This document shows, one piece after another, positions 22,656 through 34,308 of a stretch of 64,000 nt of DNA. The DNA comes from Gossypium raimondii (lineage: Eukaryota > Streptophyta > Magnoliopsida > Malvales > Malvaceae). The stretch is from positions 13,206,001 through 13,270,000 of the forward strand of contig NC_068569.1 of assembly GCF_025698545.1 (NCBI RefSeq). Reading direction: 5' to 3'. The translations under genes and the position numbers were made by a program. Under the pieces are notes generated by a model. The model did no database searches. It was not told the origin of the DNA and worked only from the letters and a program-made list of their open reading frames with translations. Positions within the stretch are counted from its first letter, which is position 1. The number at the start of each line of letters is the position of its first letter.

Positions 22656-25600
22656 GAGCACTTCACTGCTTTCTTTTGGATAATACAAATTAAGAATCAT
22701 CTTTTGAATTCGTATTCAACCAATATCATCCTCAAGAGAAGAATAGATGAATGTTTTATATACATGCATCGGTACTTTATGAGTTGGGAAGGCGGCACCT
22801 TCGGCATTAAGGAACCACACAGGTTTTAATTGGTGAAATAGAAGGGAAGCGAATCACGCAAGTGCACCTGGACTGGCTTACCTCATGAAACCAACGTCAA
22901 TTTGCTTACCTACGGACCAATGAATTCGTACGAATCTTCTTAATTTCGTTTTCGTTTACTTATTTAATTATTATTAGTAAATTAATCCGGATGTTTTTAG
23001 TTTCATGGAGGAGCCAACTGTTTATTTTCCCATTTATCACCTTTTCTTTAACCAATTTGAAAATTTTAGTCCTAATCACATCTTAACTATTAAATTCATT
23101 AAATTAAGCTATGCTATTTTTAAAATTTGATGTATCAAACATATTATTATATATGTAATGCCATGTCTATTTGTTAATTTCACATATTAATAAAAAATCG
23201 GTTAATAGATTTAACAACCGCCGTTTGCATTAAGACTAAAATTTTATATTCGTAAAATATAACCACTAAAATGATCCAATTGGCGATTGGATGGATAAGG
23301 ACTAAAATTTCAAAATTCGAAATTGATTAAATTAAAGTATAGGTACTAAATCCAGAGTTTAGACAAAGTACTAAAATAAATTTCGAAATATATATAAATA
23401 AAAGATTGGAAATCCGTTAGAAGAAAGAAAAGAACAAAAACAGAAAAAGAAAATTAGGAGGATATTTTGTTTGCATAACTTCATTCGAAACATTTTTAGT
23501 AATCTTGATAGGTAATAATGCTAGTCTAAAATTGGTGAACTCATAAGACGTAATAAATTTGTTTTGCTTTCATCCTCAGACATCACTTGACCTCCCTAGT
23601 CATGCCCTATATTAATTCACTTCTCTCACTGGAGAAATTGAAATGGCCGGGGCCCACCTGTTGGGGTCCTCACACCCATATAATGGCATATAGCTGATGC
23701 TTTATGTCCAACCCTACCTTGACTCTGTTGAGTCTCGCGAGGTTTTTTTATTCTATATTTCTATAGACATGGCCGGATCCAAGTGGTCTTATTTTACACC
23801 CACCTTAACTTCTTCATTGACCAACCCACCGTTGCCATCTCCAAAACAAGCACTTGTTGAATTTTTTGTTTTTATTTTTACATGAAACAGATTGTTGATT
23901 TGAAAGGTTAGGCTCAAACAACTTTGTTTTTGCCCATCACCTGTCTATTATTTCATCCGTGGTTGAATTCATGAAATAAAAACCAAGGGTTTTAATCATG
24001 ATAAGCGTTGTCCTACTTGTTATGGAGTCAAAAATTAAAAAAAAAGGAACCCTTTAATTCATGCAAGCAATCCTGCAATAATGGTCCTCAGAGGTCACCT
24101 CAAATGTCCGGTTCTTGAAACATTATCCTCACCAAGAAGTGTGTTTTAATTAATGTTGGGTTTTGAGTCATTAGTTAATCAGTCTTTGTTTGATAGGTTA
24201 AATTATTGATTAGTATGTTGTCAACACATCACTAGTTAGACAGCTTGGATTTTGGTTTTGGCCCTTTCTGCCGCCCAAAGCTGAAAATTTTGGTCCTTTG
24301 GTTCCCATCAGTTAACAAATCACATCGTTTATTATGTCAAACTGGTCAGCTTGGCATCTGCTATTTGGGATTGGGATTTTCATTACAAATACTAGGCTAA
24401 AACATTCTAATGCAAGTTGGTTTCTCTTGCAATTTTTGCTAAGCTTTTCTAAGAACAAATTAATAAACAGAACTTGGACCCTTTTTTCATTTTTTTTTAA
24501 AGTTATTATCATAGGAAATTTTGTCACTTCCGGCTTTAGGGTATGTATGATCTTCCATGAAGCAAAGAGTTATTCTACGCGTGAAATCTGCCTTAAGTTT
24601 TGCTTAATCTGAACAGTATTGGTAGGTTCTTTGACTAATATTATTCCTTTCCCCAATATATAATAAATGAAAGAAACAAAATCTATTTTCTATCAATTAA
24701 TTTATTAGTCAAGTATTTTTTATATGACTATCCTTACAAAGTGTTAAATACATAACATTATAAAAAAGAATAATTATGAACCCGAATAATAATAATAAAT
24801 ATGTATATAGCGGTCATCATCGTATCATAAATAACTTGCCATGAAGTTGATGATTCTCGCGATCCTGCATCACTTTCCAACTGTTTCTTGGTATTAGACA
24901 ATACGATTCTCTCGATCGAAACCGCGCGATAACCAAAAAAAATTCAGAGGATTTGGTCCTTTTAAGTAGTTTGTTTTCATGATTAACATGGGTGGCTGCT
25001 GGTGATGATGATGGGTCAGTAGTCTACTCTCGCCATTTGTTTCTCCCAGTGAATATTCTAAACGAATTCAATTCTCAACAAATTCGCACCTCATGTTTCC
25101 AACCAGGATTGGTTTAGTGGTCCAGCAAGGAGGCCCCATCATCCATCATCTTCACATACGAGCCGTCGACGTCCCCACCCACAAATCATTCCTTACACCA
25201 TCTTACATTAAAAACATTAATTTATCATGTTTTCTTTAATACCAAAGGTGGCGGTATGATGAAGTATTAACATCTTAGGCGGACAACTTAGACTATGTGT
25301 GATTAGATTAATAAATAAAAAATTAAGTTTAATGATGAAGCTAAGCTTGCTTAGTCGCTTTCTCAAATACCGTGCCAAATACATTCCATGCTTTGTCGTT
25401 TTGGAAAAATGTTGAAAATGCCCATACATATCAACTTTACCTAACCAAACCGACCAAAAGTTGGATTTCCCCCATTCACATTCTCTCACTTTAGATTAAC
25501 ATGTTCACAAAGATACTTAAAAATAAAATAAAAACTTATGCTTCACTCGTGGCTTAATTATTTGCACGTGGCTTTTTCATGGTCCAAATTCATGCGACGG

Positions 25601-25704
25601 CCAACTTGCTGGAATAATAATTGTTTCATATTCCATTCATGGAGGGCTAGCTAGCCATGTACTTTTTACACAGAATCAATATCTTAATATTTACGTTTAC
25701 TGAA
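22656..25704. other. Intergenic, no gene recognised
   Basis: Three kilobases of AT-rich sequence without recognised coding, RNA or repeat features. The right part is upstream of the Dof gene. Confidence 0.5.
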
Positions 25705-26096
25705 GAGATGCTTCTTTTGTATTAGATCAGAGATGGAACCCTAATATTCTTCACGCTATAATTAATTAATGAACCCCTGGGTTAAAAAGTTGTTTGCCTT
25801 GCTCTCGGTGTGTCTGATGATTTTCTGTAAGTTCCATCAGTTATGTTGAGTATTTGAGGAGCAGAAAATGAAATGAGTGATTGAATTTAGATTTTCTTTG
25901 CTGCTTATATATTCCCATATTTTTCGAGAAACCAACAAAACCCGGTGACTGCTCATTTGACACCAAATGGACCCTAGCCACCATTGATACTATATGTCAG
26001 TTTAAGACTTGTCATAAATTAGTACCCAAGTCGGGATTAAAAGAGTTAAATTATAAAATTGGGTAATAATAATTTCCTTTTTGTTATTTGTAATTA
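25705..26096 (+). repeat. Direct repeat, left copy (upstream of Dof)
   Basis: Starts GAGATGCTTCTTTTGTATTA and is matched in order by 27961-28310. Shared words include TCTTCACGCTATAATTAATT, GAGAAACCAACAAAACCCG and ACTTGTCATAAATTAG. Small insertions and deletions separate the copies. The repeat brackets the Dof gene. Confidence 0.85.
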
Positions 26097-26590
26097 GGAT
26101 CAAGCAAAGCTTTCTTACCATAAAAGTTAAAATTTTTTCATCTTTATCATCTTTTCTAAACTCATAAATTTTATTGATTATAGAAGACCTTGAAACATGA
26201 TTAGAAAATTAGAAAATACCGACAAAGATAGGTATCCCATAACAATTAAGAATCAAAGCATGGCCACTTTATATTAGATATAATAGTTGGTAGGGTGGCA
26301 TATATTGAAGAGATAGCTTAGATTAAGGATTGAGGCTCAAAGCATGCTCACTTCTTATCACCTTCCTAGGGATTTCCTCACACTTATCAATAACACTCCA
26401 CAATATCCAATTTCTTCAAAACATCACCCTGTTTGGCTTATAAGAAAGAATTTCCTCATCTTGCTTGTCTTCAGCTTGATCTCTCTTAGATCTAAAGGCT
26501 AGAATTTCATTGAGGGTTTTCACATGATCAAACATCCAATCCTCATAAAAAGAGAAATTTTTGTTCTTGAGTTGTAGATATTATAGAGAT

Positions 26591-27538
26591 ATGGGGTTGA
26601 GTTCTAAAGAGGTTTCTAGCGATGGTCTTGGGTGGAGCCAGTCTTTGTTGCAGGCTCAAACTCTGGAGTTACCCAAAGCAATTAAGAGGCAGCACCCACA
26701 GAACCAGCAACCTGAGCCATTAAAGTGTCCGAGATGTGATTCTACCAACACCAAGTTCTGTTATTACAACAACTATAACAAGTCTCAACCTAGGCATTTT
26801 TGCAAGGCTTGTAAGAGACACTGGACAAAAGGTGGCACTCTCCGCAATGTTCCTGTTGGTGGTGGCCGCAAAAACAAGCGGCTTAAGACATCTAATAGCA
26901 GCAATACAACTGCCGTCGTTGCCTCCGCCGTCATTGGTAACACTAGTACAACCAGTGTTGCCCTCAAAAGCTCAACTACCTCTGGGGTTAACAATAGGCT
27001 GAATAACTTCATGGCAATCCAACGATCGCAGCAACAAAGGCAGGATCTTCAGCTTCCACTTGCTGATCAGAAGAAGAACACATCGAGCATCCAATTTCAG
27101 GTGATGGGTCGTCCACCATCTTCATCGTTGCTGCAGAATCCTATCACTTGCGGAGACTTGGACGGAAAAAGTTTCAACATAAACAATAATGGTGTGTTTC
27201 TGGGTTCAACTTCAACAACCTTGTCGTTGCCTCAAACTCAAGGCTTACAATTTCCATTTTCAAGTCCAAGCTCAAGTTCTTTTGAGACAACCCCAACTTC
27301 ACTATCAACCTCATTCCAATCTTCAAGTATCTATAACTACACTAGTGAAACAATGGAGGATCCAACCATCACTAGCATCATCATGCCAACCCCAAGTGGC
27401 ACCGCTTCGCATACATGGGATGTGTCTATTAGAAGCAGTGACATGGACATAGCAAACTACTGGAATTGGGATGATATTGATGCACTTGTCTCTATCGATC
27501 CCAACATGCCATGGGATGATTCTGAGATCAAACCATGA
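26591..27538 (+). CDS. Dof zinc-finger transcription factor (Dof1.4/Dof3.1-like)
   Basis: One coding exon, 315 aa from the ATG at 26591. An upstream in-frame ATG at 26561 would add ten residues, but [10 protein letters not shown] is the usual start of this Dof subgroup. The single C2C2 Dof finger has Cys46, Cys49, Cys71 and Cys74 with the fixed 21-residue loop, in the context [19 protein letters not shown]. The conserved tail [20 protein letters not shown] follows. Dof proteins bind AAAG cores in plant promoters. The rest is Ser/Thr/Asn-rich, as usual for activation regions, and ends in an acidic, Trp-containing segment ([12 protein letters not shown]). Neighbouring DNA carries direct repeats and an inverted fragment of this gene, so the locus was once duplicated. 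The exact orthologue is uncertain. Confidence 0.95.
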   Translation: MGLSSKEVSSDGLGWSQSLLQAQTLELPKAIKRQHPQNQQPEPLKCPRCDSTNTKFCYYNNYNKSQPRHFCKACKRHWTKGGTLRNVPVGGGRKNKRLKTSNSSNTTAVVASAVIGNTSTTSVALKSSTTSGVNNRLNNFMAIQRSQQQRQDLQLPLADQKKNTSSIQFQVMGRPPSSSLLQNPITCGDLDGKSFNINNNGVFLGSTSTTLSLPQTQGLQFPFSSPSSSSFETTPTSLSTSFQSSSIYNYTSETMEDPTITSIIMPTPSGTASHTWDVSIRSSDMDIANYWNWDDIDALVSIDPNMPWDDSEIKP

Positions 27539-27960
27539 ACAAGGTCATTTAACCATATATTCCTTCTCTTCTTGTTTTTGGTTTTCTTATTTAATGGACG
27601 GTTTTTTTTTTTTTTTTGTTTCTCTTTGGATGTTATTTTCCCTTTCTTAGATTGTTCATTAATATGTATAGTCTCCCCTTTCAACTTGTAACTGTTAAAA
27701 ATGAGCTATATAGGCTATTAGAAGCTGCCATTTTTCAAATTCAGCTTCAGGGTGGCGGTGTAAATTTTGTACTCTACCTCTTATATAATGCGAGAGAATA
27801 TGTATGAATGTGTAATTTTAGGCTAGGCTTTGTTGTTGATCATACGAATGGGATAAGACAGAGATGTGGTGGGGTGCATAAAGAAAGATATCAGAAATGG
27901 GGTCTATTCCAGCTATGGTGGGCAAACTGAGATGTGAGGGAAAAAGTGTTGAAATATTGG

Positions 27961-28310
27961 GAGATGCTTCTTTTGTATTAGATCAGAGATTGATTTGTTT
28001 GGGTATTGGAAGAACCCTAATATTCTTCACGCTATAATTAATTAATTGATGAATTAAATAAAGTTGTTTGATTTTTCTTTAGATTCCATTAGGTGTGTTG
28101 AGTAAATGAGTGATGGAATGTAGATATTCCCGTATGTTTAGAGAAACCAACAAAACCCGACATTTCATGGGCGGTGACCGCTAATTTCACACCAAATGAA
28201 ACCTAGCAGCCATCTATACATACATGTCAATTTACAACATTCTGTACTTGTCATAAATTAGATAAAAAGATAAAATTCGATAATTATTTGTTATTTTGTA
28301 AATTAGAAAA
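27961..28310 (+). repeat. Direct repeat, right copy (downstream of Dof)
   Basis: Second copy of 25705-26096 in the same orientation. Because the left copy is Dof upstream sequence, this copy is probably the upstream part of a second, mostly lost Dof gene. Confidence 0.85.
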
Positions 28311-28722
28311 TAATAGGAATGGAGGAGTTTAGAGGAGCATGGCCTTCTTGATGATGATCCATGTGTTATATAATTATAGCTAGATTGTATATTGATAAAT
28401 TTTGAAATGATTTAATAATGTAGTGGTATATATAACAATTTTTTTGTAAAATCTAAAGAGATTTTAATGGTCGCTGTAGTCAGCAATAATGAAGGGAATT
28501 TGTAGAGCCAGGTTGGAGCGGATCATTGACACAGATGGGATGGGAGAGGCCACCTGCAAGTGCAAAATCACATGTGTATACTATACCCTATAGTCTATAG
28601 GGTGTTAGGATAGGAGTAGGATGATCACAAACCTGGAGGCATATCCATCACCTAACCAGTCATCACGTGGTGCCAACTCTTTTCAACTCCAAAGTCCAAA
28701 TTGGTCCCACAAGTCAAGCTAG
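28311..28722. other. Spacer between duplicated blocks
   Basis: No gene recognised; lies between the repeated Dof upstream sequence and the inverted Dof fragment. Confidence 0.5.
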
Positions 28723-28853
28723 TTGTTAACACTAGAGGTAGTTAAGCTTTTAAGAGCAACACTAGCTAGTTGTGCTAGTGTTACTAGTGGCAATGGAGGC
28801 TGCAATGTTGCTGCTATTAGATGTCTTAAGCCGCTTGTTTTTGTCGCCACCAC
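28723..28853 (-). pseudogene. Inverted fragment of a Dof gene
   Basis: On the minus strand this ~130 bp matches the Dof exon at about 26858-26996: GGTGGCGACAAAAACAAGCG, CTTAAGACATCTAATAGCAG and ACTACCTCTAGTGTTAACAA. It covers the end of the Dof domain tail ([11 protein letters not shown] region) and the start of the Ser/Thr-rich part, with small deletions. It has no zinc finger and no start, so it is a gene fragment. Its orientation is opposite to the intact gene. Confidence 0.85.
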
Positions 28854-28856
28854 TAA

Positions 28857-30430
28857 GAATATGGGTGTTGTGGAATTATAGATGATAATATAATCAGCGA
28901 GATGATGATCGGTTATTCTTAGAGATGATACTGTGAGGAGGTTTCGCTTCACTGGATTTTTAATAATCTTAAGCAATCCAACTATAAATTTGTTAGTTGT
29001 CTCTATCAAAATATGAAAATAGTTTGTTTGATGTCAACTTCATGTTTTGGTCAAATATGCAAGTCTTCACGTCATACTTCAAAATTCTACCAAAAAAAAA
29101 AAAAAGTCATTTTCACATTTCCTCATGTATCATCTGGAAAATTGTTTATAGAAAATGCCCAGATTTAGACATTGTTTAATACAGTCTCAAGTTTCCACTG
29201 GCTCTTTCTCGCCTTTGAAAGTCATGCACTTCAAAACCTGAAAAAGTCTTTAAAGCTTCCATGGAAATTACTGTATATATTAGTGAAAAATACACTGTCA
29301 AAGAAATAAAAGAAACCTGTAATGTATAGTGGGAAAAACGCAAGTACATGTCCATGGTTAAGACTTAAGACACATGTATGTTGTTACCCTACAACAAAAA
29401 CATCTAGAATTCTTACGACTGTCTCCGAGCATATCCATCTACAAGTTTCCCATCCTCACTCCGGCGAAAAGAAATGCAACCCCAGTGCCAAAGACACCCT
29501 TTTTCAATGCTGCGCATGATGAGCGATTATTTAACACTAACCCTGCTAGCAGGTATACCTCTGAAATGAAAAAGAACACCTTGAAATACTGATGCAACTC
29601 ATTATTTAGACGATGAGAAACTCACAAGAAGCATTAAAACGCAGCCATTGACCAGGTTGCTCTGTGACTCTTCTTGACCACTAAGATAAGGTCGTTTAAG
29701 TTACTGTTAAAACTAAAAACATACCACAACTGTCCATGCTGTAGATTAAAATTAAAATAAAATACTAAAATGAGTATCTAACTATTTAATTTTGTCTTTT
29801 TCATCACCCCAAAATTCAAAACAGTTCAGTAACCAAAAAAAAATACTAATAGTTAGATAACTATTTTGTAACTTTTCATAATTGGATGATGAAAAAGAAA
29901 AAGAAAAAAACTCAAAATTAAGTGACTGCTAATAAAACTTACTCAAATAAAATTTATAGATAATTGCAAAAAAAACAAAATTCATAATATAATATAATTG
30001 AATTGAACAACAAAATAAGCTAATCAAATTACTGGAAATTAGCGAGTCAACTAAGGTTAAAGGAAAAGGACATCCCAGGACAAGGGAAAGAAACGGAAGT
30101 GAATCAGCAAAGGGATTCTAAAAAGGGCAGTTTAGTAAATATAAAGGGAAGAAATAGAAAAACTCACACCACTCCTCCTTTGCTCATCAGCAACAGCAAG
30201 TCCCAAAAACCAGAGCCAGTAACAACGTTGAAGCCATTGTTCAAACAAACAAATAAACCCCACAAAGCAGAAGCTAAAATCTCGGACAAAATATGACCCA
30301 CAAAAGCCAAAACACGACCAAAAAAAAAAAAAAAAAACAGAGTAATAAAAGCGTTTAAGAAAGAAGCAAGTGGTAAACATTGATTGAGATTCAAACTCTG
30401 ATCCGGAAGAGATCAAGGGTGCATTAAACT
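28857..30430 (-). repeat. Duplicated block matching 30550-33010
   Basis: From GAATATGGGTGTTGT (28857 and 30550) onward the two stretches share ordered blocks: TCTATCAAAATATG, GCAAGTCTTCAC, ACAGTCTCAAGTTTCCACT, GTGGGAAAAAC.CAAGTACATG, GAGCATATCCATCTACA.GT, then the gene body. Both copies contain the DUF1218 gene in the same orientation, so this is a tandem duplication. The left copy is shorter and broken. Confidence 0.88.
29445..30237 (-). pseudogene. Broken tandem copy of the DUF1218 (Fb34) gene
   Basis: Minus-strand matches to the intact neighbour are: an exon-1-like start at 30237 (MASTLLLALVFG, then damaged by a deletion inside the first membrane segment), an intron-2-like stretch, and an exon-3-like part about 29470-29580 with several deletions and changes. 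Nearly all of exon 2 is missing, and so is the conserved C terminus. It should make no protein. The matched non-coding flanks show it is a DNA-level tandem copy with its introns, not a retrocopy. Confidence 0.88.
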
Positions 30431-31176
30431 GAATCCTAGGTTGGCTTTTTGCATATATGTTGAGCTATTGTAACACTATTTGATCATCTGAATCTGAAGG
30501 AAGAGTAGCAATGACTAAATCAACAAATTCCTACTTGATTGATAATTGAGAATATGGGTGTTGTAGAATGCTGGCTGACAATATGTTCAGTTAGCTGATG
30601 ATTTGTTGTTCTTTCACATCTTTTGTATCCGACGACAAAGTTGTATCGTGTCTATCAAAATATGTACAGAGTCTGTCTGATATCAATTTCATGATTGGTC
30701 ATATAAGCAAGTCTTCACATCGTACCGTACGTTTAAATACTAAAAGAATTTGAGTCCATATTACCTCTTATATCATCTTGAGTGTTATTTACAGACTATA
30801 CCAGATTCAGACATTGTTCCAACACAGTCTCAAGTTTCCACTAAAGGTTAGGCACTTTAAAAATTAAAACCTTAAAAACTCTTTTATAAATTCCCATGGA
30901 GATTACTATATATTACTGAAAAAATACACTCTCAAATGTCACTCTAATCACTTCACATACTAAAAAAAACGAAACACTAAGCGCTTAGACAACATGCAAA
31001 ATGCTTAGACAGAAACCTGCAACGTAAAGTGGGAAAAACACAAGTACATGTCCATGTCCATGGTAAGACGCATGTATACTAAAACACACATGCTGTAACC
31101 TAAGTTGTCTACAACAGAAACATTAAGGCTAATCAACAATGAATGAAATTTTATGACTGCCTCTGAGCATATCCAT

Positions 31177-32932
31177 CTACAGGTTTCCCATCCTCACTCC
31201 GGTGTCTTTGCCGTAGTTAACTGTTGCATCATTAGCCTTCGAATAACTCACATAGTAAAGCTCAGAGACTACAGCTGTTAGGAAAGCAAATGCAGCCCCA
31301 GCGCCAAAGACACCCTTTCTCAATGTCGCACAAGATGGGGGATCATTTAAGAGATTCTTGTACTTGGTGTGATAAGCATTCCGCACTGACCCTGCCAGCA
31401 GACATACCTCCGCAATGAAAAAGAACAACCTGAAATACCAATACAACACATCGTTTAGATGATAAGAAACAATAACAGAAAGAATTTAAAAACACTGTCA
31501 TTGACCAGGATGCTCAAAGCCTCTTCTTGACCATTAAGATAAGATTGTTTAAGTTATTGTCAAAACTCAAAACACACCAACAAGTGATGAATAGGACAAC
31601 TGCCCATGCTCTCGATCCACTTGGTCTCATGGCCTTCCCACAGCATAAGCACCGACTTGTCACCATTATTAGTATCTGACTAAGCAGAAGGAAGAGGAAC
31701 GAACCCACACCCAAACCAGTTGCAATATCCTCATCATAAACACAATAACTTTCTTTCCCATTATTGCCAACAGTGGCCTGCAAAAAGAGAACGGGAAATT
31801 GTTACACTCAAGCTTCATTGAGGTAAAACATCAAACTAATCCCAAAATCTATTCATTGAAACAAACAACTCTGCAATTCTAATACCTTTTCCTTTTACAA
31901 ACCCTTTACCTTTTACAAACTCGTATTTTTGTTAACACCATGAACCAACTTAGTGAAACAATGTGTGCAAATTTTATTGTCAAAGACTACCCAATTAAAG
32001 AGTCATTAATGTATCCAGATATAAACATGTATACAAAAGTATCAGATACACCATTGCCACTTCACTAAACATTTCCGCTGTTGTCGAAAGAAGCATAGTC
32101 TATGACCGTACCACCAACAGCTACTACTTCTATAAAGAAAAGCAACGATGAGAATTCTTCAATGTGATCACCTATTTCCATGACACTAACAGAACACGAG
32201 CGTACTTAATCTGGGTTTAAAATGTTCCGAGTCTTTGCGGCTCTTCGATTGAAGTTCTAATTAAGCCATACTAGCAGTAACAAAGCATTTAAAATGAAAT
32301 GAAAGAAAGGCAATGTTCTCAAATTGTACATGTTTCTATGATATTCTTTCATCACTAATCGAGAAAGCTTTTTCCATAACAACTGCAGCAAAACAATGTT
32401 CCCTCTTCAGTACTTCGGATATAGGCCTCCTTAAACTTACAGCTGAATCTGTTAACCCATCTTTTAAATAAAATAGTTTGCACTTTGCACCCAAAAATAT
32501 TTGAAGCACAGAAGCTATGACATGAGGAATTTGATGGCAATATCTTGGCCTATCTGACCAACAGGTTAAAGCAGATTCATTCTAGATCTGACAAACAATA
32601 TAAAAATTATCTGTTCTTTTACAAGGCGAGGAACCAAAAAGATAGAACTTTTCGCATACAATAAGGGGGCCGGGGGGGGGGGGGAGGCTTAAAGTTTTTA
32701 ATCAAATTTCTGGAAATTAGCAAATCAAAGCAGGTTAAAAAAAATGGTCATCTCAGGACAAAGAAACGAAACTGAAACGGCAAAGAGAAAACAAAAAATA
32801 AGGCAGTTTAGTAAATATAAAGGGGAGAATTAGAACACTCACAGTACTTCTCCTTTGCTCAGCAGCAACAGCAAGGGCGAAAGCAATCAGATCAATCACA
32901 AAAACCAGAGCCAGTAGCAAGGTTGAAGCCAT
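31177..32932 (-). CDS. Fb34-like: DUF1218 membrane protein, fiber protein Fb34 family
   Basis: Three exons on the minus strand: 32932-32843, 31777-31578 and 31429-31177. Introns are 1065 and 148 bp, with donors ACT|GTGAGT and TTG|GTGTGT and acceptors TTTTTGCAG and ATTTCAG. Joined 543 nt, 180 aa. There are four predicted membrane helices: the N-terminal LLLALVFVIDLIAFALAV, then SFLFLLLSQILIMV, VVLFITCWLFFFIAEVCLLA and FGAGAAFAFLTAVVSELYYV. Cysteines between the helices (SYCVYDED, CLCCGKAM, PPSCATLRKG) are conserved in this family. Family members are secretory-pathway membrane proteins. The MWL subgroup affects lignin, and Fb34 was described from cotton fibre. It matches Arabidopsis At4g27435 by position next to CIP7. 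A broken copy lies immediately downstream. Confidence 0.93.
32672..32684 (+). repeat. G13 homopolymer in DUF1218 intron 1
   Basis: Thirteen consecutive G, preceded by GGGGGCC. A length-unstable tract that is also prone to sequencing error. Confidence 0.8.
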
Positions 32933-34308
32933 AATTCAAGCAAACAAAGAAGGAAAATCTCGAGAAAATATGAGCCAGAGAAGCAAAAAGACGCACACAA
33001 AAATAGTATTAATCAAAAGCGTTAAGCAAGCTGAAGGGGTTTAGTTTACGCAGCAGCATAAATAAATTTACTAATTAATTACCTTTAGCCATTAAGCAAA
33101 GGGAAAAGTGATCCAATAATAAAGCAACCTAGATTCTCTCTTTTCCTACAATAACGTGATGAACCTTTATTTCAATTTCATGGGAAATTATTTTAAATTT
33201 TTAATCATCTTATTTTTTGGGATTTGTTAATATTTTAAATAAAATATTTTTAAACTCCAATCAAGTTTGACTAAATTTTATTTAAATAGGTCCGGTCCGA
33301 CTTTTATTTAGTTTAATTATAAAATATAAAGAAATAGCTTTTGAAAATTTTAAAGTAATTTTAATATTTCAAACTTGAGGGCAAGCGAAACCAACCGTTA
33401 TGAACAGCTTGTATCCCAAATTTTCCAAGCTAAGATTATTTGTGTTTAAACAATAAAATTTAATCTTATATTTTATTTTATAAATTTTAGTTCTTTACTT
33501 GATGAATTTTGAAATTTTAGTTTTGAGCTAAACAATGGCAATTTAATTCGCTTACTAGTCCTATACTATATGGACATTGTAAGTTTAGTCCATATTTTCC
33601 AATTGAATCATTCTAAGTCTTTATTTTTGAATTTTGAAATTTCAATATTGACACAAATGACAAATTTTAATTAGTTAACTGAATTTTAAGGAGTAATATA
33701 TGGAAATAACAAACTGACATTATGATAATATGTTTGTCACCATAGGTTTTGAAATAGCGAACTCAATGAATATAAAGCTATCATTCAATAAGGATCGAAT
33801 TTTAAAATTTAAGAAGTACATGGACTAAAAATAACCAAATTAAAATAACTAAAGACTGAATTTAACCTAAAATTTAACATTTTGGTGAATTAAATATATA
33901 TATATATATTATTAATCATATATCTCAATAGAAAGTCTCAAGTATACAAATTATTATACACGAAAGTAACATTTTTCCAAGACAATGACTTGACATTCGC
34001 AATAGAAAAACATATGAAGAACTAATCAGTATATGTTGATTGGGTTTTATTTTACTAATTAAAACAAACAATAGAGGAATGAATTGCAGGTGTAACTCAA
34101 AAATATTGACAATGTATACAGTAGTCAATCTGGCATCTGGATCAGCTTCTTGATTATATGATCTGCAGTGCATGTTCCAACCAAATTTGACAGGTAAGAC
34201 TATCCTTGGCTCCACGCATTTCAGGCTTGCATCAATATGTCCACAATAAGTGTCATATCTTCATATCTTTAACCATTCATAAGATGAAGGGTCTCTGTGG
34301 CTTCTTTC
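32933..34308. other. Spacer between DUF1218 and CIP7-like genes
   Basis: Upstream region of the DUF1218 gene on the left and 3' flank of the CIP7-like gene on the right. AT-rich, with an (AT)n run near 33895-33910. No other gene seen. Confidence 0.55.

Noticed and set aside
28719-29009. 96-codon minus-strand frame containing [14 protein letters not shown]
   Set aside because: Not a new protein: it is an off-frame reading of the inverted Dof gene fragment plus flank.
30132-30416. 94- and 76-codon minus-strand frames rich in Phe
   Set aside because: They overlap the leader and exon-1-like part of the broken DUF1218 copy in wrong frames.
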